From: Bacteroides faecichinchillae JCM 17102
GTDB lineage: Bacteria > Bacteroidota > Bacteroidia > Bacteroidales > Bacteroidaceae
Direction: 5' to 3'
Assembly (NCBI RefSeq): GCF_000614145.1
Contig: NZ_BAKK01000017.1
Span: forward strand, 1-64,000
Length of the DNA: 64,000 nt
Below the pieces are notes generated by a model. The model made no database searches. It saw only the letters and a list, made by a program, of their open reading frames with translations, and was not told where the DNA came from. This document shows, piece after piece, positions 56,705-64,000 of the stretch. Both the position numbers and the translations under genes were made by a program. The stretch's first letter is position 1; each line of letters opens with the position of its first letter.

Positions 56705-58019
56705 ATGGATACACAAAGAAAAAATAGTCTGGGACCATTTATCATCCTGACTTTCATTTATTTTATCGTAGGTTTCCTGACAACTGTCAATGGACAATTT
56801 CAGGGACCTCTGAAAATTACATTTCTTTCCCAAGTTGATGAGTTAAAAAACACATTGACAACCCTTATTTCATTCTTTTTTTTCCTAGGATACCTGCTAA
56901 ATAGTTCTCTGGGAGGAAAATGGATAAATACACATGGCTATAAAAAGACTCTAATACGGGCTTTAACTGTGATGGTTGCCGGACTACTAATGTACTCTCT
57001 TTCTTCTTGGTTCGTTGTAAACTACGGAGATGCTTGTCTGCAAATAGCTAATGACACAATTCCTTACGGTTATTTTATTTTCTTGTTAGGCTCATATCTG
57101 ATGGGAACCTCTGCCGCACTACTTCAAGTCGTTATCAACTTATGTAGCCGCTTACGAATTGCCTCACACACAACCAGTACAACGTATGAATATCGTATGT
57201 GCCATTAATTCATTTGGTACAACCATTGCTCCTTTCTTTGTAACGGGAGTGATCTTTGCAGGCGTAGCACTTGAAAGTATAACAGCTACTCAACTGATGG
57301 TCCCATTTTTCCTAATAACGTTATGTGTACTTGTCACCACATTAATCACTTCCCGCCTAAACTTACCTGATCTCCAAGAAACCAGAGCAAACAGCAGAGA
57401 AAAGCTAAAACACAGCATTTGGTCCTTCCGTCATTTAACATTGGGAGTAGTTGCAATCTTTTTCTATGTTGGTGCCGAAGTAGCTGTAGGTGTAAATGTC
57501 AATCTTCACGCCATGGAATTAATTGAATCCGGCAAAGGTCTGTCTTTTTTCGGCAGACATCATCTCATCCTTTGGGGACTGGACTTAGGAATTCCTGCTT
57601 TATTAGCTACACTCTATTGGGGTGGCCTAATGGTCGGAAGACTTATTTTCAGCTTATTCAATAATATTACACCACGTATATTACTGACTGTTACGACATC
57701 TATCGCAGCTATCCTGACATTAATAGCTATAATCAGCGACAACCTATGGATACTGGTATCTGTTGGTTTATGTCATTCCGTCATGTGGAGCTGTATTTTT
57801 ACTCTAGCTATCAAAGGATTGAAGAAATATACCTCAAAAGCTTCAGGCATATTTATGATGGGAGTATTCGGAGGTGCCGTCTTCCCTGTCTTACAAGGTA
57901 TATTAGCCGATACTTTAGGTGGATGGCAATGGACATGGTTAATTGTAGTAGTATGTGAGTTATATATGCTTTATTATGCTCAGATCGGCTCGCGTATTAA
58001 AGATGAAGAATGTCAATAA
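56705..58019 (+). pseudogene. Sugar MFS transporter (FucP-like), frameshifted
   Basis: Twelve-helix sugar:proton symporter of about 438 residues in two frames (56705-57208 and 57159-58019). Adding two C at 57136-57140 restores LLQVVINPYVAAYELPHTQPVQRMNIVCAINSFG, matching the usual family sequence. N-terminal GFLTTVNGQFQGPLK and FFFFLGYLLNSSLGG and C-terminal SHSVMW...FTLAIKGL segments are in place. It lies 30 bases behind the fructuronate reductase, so it probably imports a uronate or related sugar. Confidence 0.9.
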
Positions 58020-58111
58020 ATGCCTAATTATAATAAGTCTATTTGCAAGTAAAGTTAAATTTCTCACATGCAGATAGACTTAAAATAATTTAGAATGTCT
58101 CTATCCATAAT

Positions 58112-58471
58112 TCAAATTCGATTACTGACTTTTTGTCTGTGTTCTAGAATGACATTCATATTTTTTAATGCCCATCGCACCAGTCCTTCAATATGAGGAA
58201 TCAAACTACCTCCCGTATCAGTCAGGCAATACTCCACACGTGGAGGAACTTCTGCATAAACTTTACGTTCCACTAATCCATCCGCCTCAAGAGTACGCAA
58301 TGTAACAGTTAGCATTCGCTGGGAAATATCACCAATCGTTTTATGTATATCACTGAAACGCATTATACCATTCGCATTTAATGTAATAAGCACTAGCATA
58401 GACCACTTATCTCCTAAGCGGCTAATCACATCCCTTACGGGACAACCTCCTGTCGGATGAAAGTTTTTCAT
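58112..58471 (-). CDS. HxlR-family transcriptional regulator
   Basis: 119-residue winged helix with the HxlR start GGCPVRDVISRLGDKWSMLVL (redox-sensitive Cys near residue 9), ISQRMLTVTLRTLEADGLVERKVYAEVPPRVEYCLTDTG at residues 50-88. Divergent from a DJ-1/PfpI gene, a pairing suggesting it controls that gene in response to electrophiles or oxidants. Confidence 0.92.
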   Translation of the reverse strand: MKNFHPTGGCPVRDVISRLGDKWSMLVLITLNANGIMRFSDIHKTIGDISQRMLTVTLRTLEADGLVERKVYAEVPPRVEYCLTDTGGSLIPHIEGLVRWALKNMNVILEHRQKVSNRI

Positions 58472-58637
58472 TCTTTAACTTTTTGTATTTTATTGAATTT
58501 CAACAATAGTTACTTCTATGTAACTTCCTTATTCTCAGATACGTTCTTGTTTATAAGAAAGAAGAAAAATACATTTGCATCACAAAAGTAATAAACTTAC
58601 TAATGATAACTATTATTTCATTATAAAATTTATAATT

Positions 58638-59165
58638 ATGGCAAAGAAAGTAGCAGTTTTAGCAGTGAATCCGGTAAATGGTTATGGTCTGTTTCAATAT
58701 TTGGAAGCATTCTTCGAAAATGGTATTTATTATAAGGTATTTGCCGTCTCGGATAAAAAAGAAATCAAAACTAATTCAGGAATCAGCTTGATAGTAGATA
58801 ATATAATTGCCAATCTAAAAGGGCATGAAGACGAATTTGATGCAGTTGTATTCTCATGCGGAGATGCAATGCCTATATTTAGTCAAAATGCACAGCAACC
58901 TTATAACGTAGATTTAATGGAAATAATTAAAACTTTCGGAGAAAAAGGGAAAATTATGATTGGGCATTGTGCCGGTGCAATGATGTTTGATTTTGCAGGA
59001 GTAACGAAAGGAAAAAAAGTAGCCGTTCATCCGTTAGCTAAACTGGCTATTCAAAATGGTACAGCTACTGATAAAAAAACTGAAATAGATGGAAACCTCT
59101 TCACAGCACAAGATGAAAATACAATTTGGAGCATGATGCCGCAAATTATAGAAGCATTAAAATGA
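58638..59165 (+). CDS. DJ-1/PfpI-family protein
   Basis: 175 residues from MAKKVAVLAVNPVNGYG; an upstream in-frame ATG at 58575 adds 21 poorly conserved codons. The nucleophile elbow is IGHCAGAMMFDFAG near residue 103 (Cys). The partner Glu is probably in YLEAFFENG near residue 20. The fold covers chaperones, glyoxalases and amidotransferase-like proteins; which one is unknown. A terminator follows. Confidence 0.85.
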   Translation: MAKKVAVLAVNPVNGYGLFQYLEAFFENGIYYKVFAVSDKKEIKTNSGISLIVDNIIANLKGHEDEFDAVVFSCGDAMPIFSQNAQQPYNVDLMEIIKTFGEKGKIMIGHCAGAMMFDFAGVTKGKKVAVHPLAKLAIQNGTATDKKTEIDGNLFTAQDENTIWSMMPQIIEALK

Positions 59166-59215
59166 AAAATTGATTAATCTGAAAAAACGAATATTTTAAT
59201 TCTTCTGATTACGAT

Positions 59216-59262
59216 ATCCCAAGACATTTTACACTATGTAAGAAAAAGTCTTGGGATTTTTT
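59216..59262 (+). terminator. Rho-independent terminator of the DJ-1 gene
   Basis: ATCCCAAGAC (59216-59225) pairs with GTCTTGGGAT (59248-59257) across a 22-base loop and is followed by TTTTTATT. Confidence 0.75.
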
Positions 59263-59484
59263 ATTCATACAAATCCAATGTGATTAAATTAACATTTTAA
59301 TTCAATCACATTGCTACAATTAAACAAATAAATATATTCATTATATCTTTCTTTTTCAACAAAAACGGATTTTTGATTATTTCAGAACAACTAAAAAAAG
59401 ATAAACTAGAGCTAAATTCCCCTTCTCAAAGCTTCATTTTTTTGTTCCTTTAAAAGGAAAGAAAGGTTGGTTTAAAAGGAAAAG

Positions 59485-59507
59485 ATCGTTGGTTTAAAAC
59501 CAACGAT
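59485..59507. repeat. Palindrome with flanking half copies
   Basis: ATCGTTGG-TTTAAAA-CCAACGAT is a perfect 8-base inverted repeat, preceded by related fragments GGTTGGTTTAAAAGG (59464-59478) and CCTTTAAAAGG. The 640 bases from 59166 to 59806 otherwise hold no gene. Confidence 0.5.
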
Positions 59508-59806
59508 TAGTTTCATAACGCTAAACTAGCTATATGATGATATCCCAAAGCGTATATTTCAAGCAAGAAAATACAAAATCCACTCACAAACTGCATATTA
59601 TTGCAAATCTTTAGGCTATTTTTCTCCTATTTTCTTCTTTTCAACTTTCCCACATTCGATTAAAATCTTAAAAAGAGAACATTCCTTGTCTATAAATTAA
59701 TTTCAAGTATTATTAGCTTTTTATCATTAAAAGACATTTAACTCATTTATCACTAGTTCTTTTGCTAAATACAAAAACAAAGTTGTAAGATTGCTTGAAT
59801 TAATTT

Positions 59807-60478
59807 ATGACAGGAATCGCTTTTCACAAAGATTTTTATGTAACCGATACTGGATGTGGTATCCCTAAAGAGAAACAAAAAAGTGTTTTCGGTCGTTTTG
59901 TCAAATTGAACAATTTTGCACAAGGTACAGGTTTAGGGTTATCAATCTGTCAGACTCTGGTAGAACATATGGGAGGCAGTATCGGAGTGGAATCGGAAGA
60001 AGGTAAAGGCTCTACATTCTGGTTTACTCTTCCTTATAAACCTGCAAACTCCACCGACGATAATAAAAAGAAACCCGATATTCAACCGATCACTATTGAA
60101 AAAAATAAATTTACTATTCTGATTGCAGAAGATAACGAAAGTAATTATAAATTATTCGCTTCTATACTCAAAGGAGAGTATCAGTTGATTCATGCTTGGG
60201 ACGGAGAAGAAGCAGTAGAAATGTTCAAGAAATATAATCCGCAAATTATATTAATGGATATCAATATGCCTGTAATGGACGGATATGAAACAACCCGGCA
60301 AATCCGCAAATATTCGGCAAAGGTACCGATTATCGCAGTCACAGCTTTTGCATATGCTTCTGACGAACAGAAAGTCATGGAAAGCGGTTTCGACGGCTAT
60401 ATGCCCAAACCAATTAACGCGCGTCAGCTGAAAGCTCAATTGACAGACATTATGCAAAAACGTATCATCCTGTTGTAA
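59807..60478 (+). pseudogene. Truncated hybrid histidine kinase (ATPase end plus receiver)
   Basis: 223 codons beginning a few residues before the G1 box. Residues 12-85 are the last half of a HATPase_c domain (VTDTGCGIPKEKQ, GTGLGLSICQTLVEHMGG, GSTFWFTLPY); residues 100-220 are a complete receiver (LIAEDNESN, LMDINMPVMDG near residue 150, VTAFAY, MPKPIN). The histidine, dimerisation and sensor parts are missing, and no frame upstream supplies them. A 5'-truncated remnant; the intact receiver might still be made. Confidence 0.85.
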
Positions 60479-60486
60479 TGATTAAG

Positions 60487-61287
60487 TCAATAATTCAACC
60501 AGACTTTGAATGCTGAAATTTTGTCTTTGCTCACAATAATTTTATCTTTAAAGGGCGGTATCACATGTACTACCGCCTTTCCCAGAAAATAAGGTTCAAT
60601 TCGCTGAATCGCATCCACACAAACTAATGTTTGGCGATTAGTCCGGAAGAAAATATCCGGATCTAATTGCTCACTAAGTTTATCCAAGGCAAAGTCCAGA
60701 ACATATTCTTTATTATTCTTAGTCACTACAAAAGTAAGCTTGTTTTCCGAATAGAAATAGGCAACCTCATTTACTGCCAATGTAAAAAGCTTATTGCTGA
60801 AAGAGATAAGAAAGCGGGTACGATATCTTTTATTTTCTGCAGTCGAGAGTCCTTGAGCATCAGTTAAACTTTCCAGAACCTCCAGTATCCGGTTCTCACG
60901 ATTAAAATCTCGTATATATCTCTCTGACAGGTTCTCAAAACGTTCAATCGTTTGTAATAAACGCTCCTGATGAATAGGTTTCAATAAATAATCAATGCTA
61001 TTTACAGTGAACGCCCGAACGGCATATTCATCATAAGCCGTTGTAAAAACAATCATGCTATCCGGACGTGCCTGTTCAATAAACATAAATGAATTACCGT
61101 CCGTCAATTGAATATCCAGAAACAAAATGTCAGGATGTGGATTAGAACGGAACCATTCAACAGATTCTTCAATAGTACCCGGCAATATCATTACTTCCCA
61201 ATCCGGACGCAATGACTGTATCATCTCGTGTAGCAAACGAGCTGCCGGCACTTCATCTTCTATTATAGCAGCTTTTATTTTACTCAT
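60487..61287 (-). CDS. LytTR-family response regulator
   Basis: 266 residues: receiver with acidic pair IIEDEVPAARLL, phospho-Asp in PDILFLDIQLTDG near residue 57, Thr in VFTTAYDEYAV near residue 84, Lys in YLLKPIHQ near residue 105; a linker; and a LytTR DNA-binding domain from about residue 160 (RFLISFSNKLFTLAVNEVAYFYSENK, FFRTNRQTLVCVDAI). Its start overlaps the kinase stop by one base, so the pair is one unit. Confidence 0.93.
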   Translation of the reverse strand: MSKIKAAIIEDEVPAARLLHEMIQSLRPDWEVMILPGTIEESVEWFRSNPHPDILFLDIQLTDGNSFMFIEQARPDSMIVFTTAYDEYAVRAFTVNSIDYLLKPIHQERLLQTIERFENLSERYIRDFNRENRILEVLESLTDAQGLSTAENKRYRTRFLISFSNKLFTLAVNEVAYFYSENKLTFVVTKNNKEYVLDFALDKLSEQLDPDIFFRTNRQTLVCVDAIQRIEPYFLGKAVVHVIPPFKDKIIVSKDKISAFKVWLNY

Positions 61288-62318
61288 TAAAGCAAAGGTA
61301 TTTTTACAATGAACTTATCTGAACTATTTTCTATCACAATATCCTTATCACAAAGGAGCTTATAACGAGCAGAAAGATTTTTCAATCCCATTCCCGATGT
61401 GCTTCCGCACTTTTTAGGACGGACAACATTACTGATAATCAGTCCCGGAGGCTCCTCAATGGCAGTTAGTTCTATAACCATCGGCTTTCCCGAATGAATC
61501 ACATTATGCTTGATAACATTCTCCACCAATAATTGAAGAGTTAATGGAGGTAACTTCATTTCTTTCCATTCGCATGGAATACAGTTGTGAACATGAATAC
61601 AGTCTCCCAGACGAACTTGATGAAGGAATATATAAGAATCAAGAAACCCCAATTCGTCACGCAATGTAGCCAAACGTTGATTCTGACATTGAAGAATATA
61701 ACGATACACATCGGAAAGATGCTGCGTGAAAAGTTCCGCATTCTTCGGATTGTATCTAATTTCAGAAATCAACGTATTCAAGCTATTGAACAAGAAATGA
61801 GGATTCAATTGATTTTGCAGAGCCGTATATCGAGCCGTATTGTTTTCTTCCTGCAATGCTGCCGCCTGCTTTTGCAGCTTGAGTGTATGTTGCATAGACC
61901 GGTTGGCTAATAGTAATCCCAAAATAACAAGTTCTACCAGCCAAACGATTATTAATATACGCCATCCCCCATGAGGAAATACAAACGGCCGGGAAACTCC
62001 TACCAAAAATTTAGCAGTAACCAGTAAACCGTAATTGAGCAGGAAAAACATCGACATGACCATCGTATAAATGGAAATCAGCTTCCAACGACGATGAAGA
62101 TTTACCGAATATTGATTATCAACCCACGTACTTAAACGAATTGTAGAATACCCCAGTAAATTGAAGGCTATGATAAAAAACAGTAATGTTCCTACCGAAT
62201 AGAGCGCATCCGACACTTTATCAGAGAACCCTGCATAGTTGGCGAGCAGAAAAAAGGAGAACACGCCCAATCCTGAAAACAGGCTACTATATAATATGTG
62301 GTTCTGTTTTAAACTCAT
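61287..62318 (-). CDS. LytS-type sensor histidine kinase
   Basis: 343 residues from MSLKQNHILYSS; a TTG six codons upstream is less likely. Four to five membrane helices in residues 10-150, then the His_kinase motif LQNQLNPHFLFNSLNTLISEI near residue 180 with the phospho-His in NPHFLF, and a short ATPase domain (LLVENVIKHN near residue 255, GMGLKNLSARY near residue 310). Partner of the LytTR regulator downstream and adjacent to efflux genes it may control. Confidence 0.9.
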   Translation of the reverse strand: MSLKQNHILYSSLFSGLGVFSFFLLANYAGFSDKVSDALYSVGTLLFFIIAFNLLGYSTIRLSTWVDNQYSVNLHRRWKLISIYTMVMSMFFLLNYGLLVTAKFLVGVSRPFVFPHGGWRILIIVWLVELVILGLLLANRSMQHTLKLQKQAAALQEENNTARYTALQNQLNPHFLFNSLNTLISEIRYNPKNAELFTQHLSDVYRYILQCQNQRLATLRDELGFLDSYIFLHQVRLGDCIHVHNCIPCEWKEMKLPPLTLQLLVENVIKHNVIHSGKPMVIELTAIEEPPGLIISNVVRPKKCGSTSGMGLKNLSARYKLLCDKDIVIENSSDKFIVKIPLL

Positions 62319-62348
62319 ACAGTTCTTTTCAGACAAAGTTACTGTTTT

Positions 62349-63653
62349 TTATCGACTTTCATAGCTGTGAAGAGCTTTTATTAATTCCGAATAATGCCCC
62401 TGCGCCGCAGCTTTAGCTTGTACATAATTTACTTGTGATGTTTGCCTGTAAGTCTGCGCTTCAATTACTTCTACCACAGATACCTTTCCTTCATCGTAAC
62501 GTTCCACTGCTTTTGCCTCGTTTTCTTCCGCTTTCGCTAACGAACTTTCACTTAATCGTACCCGTTCGATGGCCTGCGACAAAGCTTTACGCGCCACACT
62601 GACTTCCAGTTCCACCTGATCTGCCACCTTATTCAAATTATCTTCCGCTATACCTATGCGAAGCGAAGAAGCACGCTTCTCACTTCGCCGTTTTCCCCAT
62701 TCGAAAATAGGTACGGAAACTTTGGCATATACTGCATAATTAGGATCCAGATCTTTTTTAAAGTTATATCCGGGAGATGAATAACTTCCATCTATTCCCA
62801 CATAAAACTGGGGTTTGAATTGCGAATCATTCAATCTCTTTGTACTCTCGGCTATACGAATACGATCATAAGCCATGCCAATCTCGGGACGCGTCATGCC
62901 TGTAGCGAGCCAGAGTGAATCATTAACCACCACCATCGGTATTTGCGAATCCAGTTCGGTGGAGTGTTCCAACTGAATTCCGATCATAGAGTTCAATGCC
63001 ATCCTTCCTGTCTCAAAATTGCTTTGTGCCTGTAGTAATTGATATTCCGCCTCATTCAATTTCACTTCTGCCATTAACAAGTCTTGCGGATCGACAAAAC
63101 CGACCTCTACCCGCTCCTTAATTGTTTTTACTAAAGCAGCTATCGAATTCCGAAAATCTTCTGCTACTGAAACTATTTCCAAACGGGCTACAGCACTCCA
63201 ATATTGAATATCTGTCTGGAAGCAAACAGCATCATTCAGAACTTTCGACTGGTTACTAGCCAAAGATTGCTGATGTTGTGCCATCCGAATGGATTCCAAC
63301 AGACGACCTCCCGTATAAACCGGTTGCAACAGAGAGAGAGAACCTCCATAGTTTAATTGTTTTCCCTCTATCGTCTTCGACAATCCAAGAGAAGGAACAT
63401 CTAACGAAAGCTCTAATGGATTCTCGGTATATTGGAAATTAGCTGCACCGGAAAGTTTCGGTTTCAAATCCGCACGTGCAGACTTCTCAACTTCCATACT
63501 AGCGGCAATATTCTTTTCAGCAGCTTTCAGATCATGATTGTAATCCAATGCCATTGCCCGGTATTTCTCTAACAAAGGACTCTGCTGAGCTAAAACCGGC
63601 ACAGACAAACAAACACTTCCGAAAAAGAATAAACAAACTATTATTTTTTTCAT
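62349..63653 (-). CDS. TolC-family outer-membrane efflux protein
   Basis: 434 residues with signal peptide (cleavage near VLAQ, residue 22). Two OEP repeats of long alpha-helices: residues about 30-210 and 250-425 with YNHDLKAAEKNIAASMEVEKSARADLKPKL, VQKLNYGGS-type beta turns and VSVPIFEWGKRRSEKRA. Lies three bases behind an RND pump gene, so the two form an envelope-spanning efflux system, with the adaptor expected beyond the right edge. Confidence 0.92.
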   Translation of the reverse strand: MKKIIVCLFFFGSVCLSVPVLAQQSPLLEKYRAMALDYNHDLKAAEKNIAASMEVEKSARADLKPKLSGAANFQYTENPLELSLDVPSLGLSKTIEGKQLNYGGSLSLLQPVYTGGRLLESIRMAQHQQSLASNQSKVLNDAVCFQTDIQYWSAVARLEIVSVAEDFRNSIAALVKTIKERVEVGFVDPQDLLMAEVKLNEAEYQLLQAQSNFETGRMALNSMIGIQLEHSTELDSQIPMVVVNDSLWLATGMTRPEIGMAYDRIRIAESTKRLNDSQFKPQFYVGIDGSYSSPGYNFKKDLDPNYAVYAKVSVPIFEWGKRRSEKRASSLRIGIAEDNLNKVADQVELEVSVARKALSQAIERVRLSESSLAKAEENEAKAVERYDEGKVSVVEVIEAQTYRQTSQVNYVQAKAAAQGHYSELIKALHSYESR

Positions 63654-63655
63654 CT

Positions 63656-64000
63656 TTATCTTCCTTTTACTTTATAAAACATAGAATACAATGCAGGGGT
63701 CACAAATAATGTCAGCCCTGTGGCAAAGGTTAGTCCGAAGATAATGGTAGCAGCCATACCTCCGAATGCTACATCGAATAATAACGGTACCATACCGAAG
63801 ATAGTAGTGGTAGCTGCCATCAGTACCGGGCGAGTACGGGAGACTGTTGCCTCGATAATTGATGTGTACAAGTCAATCCCGCTTCGATGTTGGACGTTAA
63901 TCTCATCAATCAATACAATTACGTTCTTTATAATCATCCTAGCAGCCCCAACCAACCGGCTATCGGGAAGAAACCAAAATCAAAGCCTGTCAATAACATA
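63656..64000 (-). pseudogene. RND efflux pump, C-terminal part, frameshifted and cut by the window edge
   Basis: Only the last 115 codons are in the window. From the edge the frame reads LLTGFDFGFFPIAGWLGLL; adding one A at 63937-63938 (GGATG to GGAATG) continues as GMIIKNVIVLIDEI, the conserved fourth-helix-side motif of AcrB/CusA-type pumps, then SRTRPVLMAATTTIFGMVPLL and the terminal GLTFATGLTLFVTPALYSMFY. Substrate unknown. Confidence 0.88.

Noticed and set aside
1..64000. tRNA or rRNA genes, insertion sequences, CRISPR arrays
   Set aside because: Looked for cloverleaf-like ends, transposase motifs and regular repeat-spacer arrays; none seen.

Overview
The window is chromosomal DNA of a Bacteroides species or a very close relative. 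The evidence is direct: AT-rich sequence, Bacteroides-type promoters (a -7 box of the form TAnnTTTG with TTTG or TTG about 20 bases upstream), a trpBEGDCFA operon, LL-diaminopimelate aminotransferase, type III glutamine synthetase, LruC-domain lipoproteins, a SusC-type TonB receptor with an N-terminal carboxypeptidase-like domain, and a standalone AICAR formyltransferase. Species cannot be fixed from sequence reading alone.

Layout. 1-7.4 kb: lysine/peptidoglycan precursor genes (dapF, dapL), then a nitrogen block: outer-membrane barrel, PII protein, AmtB, type III glutamine synthetase. 7.4-11.2 kb: DUF308 membrane protein and a ppk1-ppx polyphosphate pair. 11.2-18.2 kb: accessory stretch with a 22-bp tandem repeat, an SLC13-type permease, a GH8 glycosidase, a TIR-like/coiled-coil protein joined to a TPR protein, and small gene remnants. 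18.2-25 kb: complete trp operon behind a classical attenuator (leader peptide with three consecutive Trp codons, then a strong terminator). 25-38 kb: asparaginase, two LruC lipoproteins, a four-gene surface-glycan cluster (receiver, pseudo-receiver/sugar transferase fusion, membrane glycosyltransferase, acetyltransferase), a hemerythrin/LuxR pair and AICAR formyltransferase. 38-46.3 kb: metal block (Fur-family regulator, heavy-metal P-type ATPase, TonB receptor, His-containing small membrane protein, CDF exporter) with an AspT-type transporter. 46.5-58 kb: KDG kinase and KDPG aldolase with a divergent LacI regulator, a CreD operon, and fructuronate reductase plus a sugar MFS transporter with their own divergent LacI regulator. 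Together the last two loci fit hexuronate breakdown by way of 2-keto-3-deoxygluconate. 58-64 kb: HxlR/DJ-1 pair, a hybrid-kinase remnant, a LytS/LytR-type two-component pair and a TolC/RND efflux system running off the right edge.

Non-coding content is substantial. Two sRNA-like units at 32.3 and 40.6 kb share GAATTAATTAGTCA-N9-TACGTAGCCACATTT, each with its own promoter and terminator. A third promoter-to-terminator unit lies at 53.0 kb. Operator-like palindromes sit in both LacI-family divergent intergenic regions.

The sequence carries an unusual number of single frameshifts: at least thirteen reading frames are broken by a one- or two-base indel, mostly loss of a base in a short homopolymer, in genes that are otherwise intact (trpB, trpG, GH8, CDF, MFS, AspT-type, RND and others). 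This pattern suggests sequencing or assembly error more than gene decay, so the affected genes are reported as single loci with the break position given.
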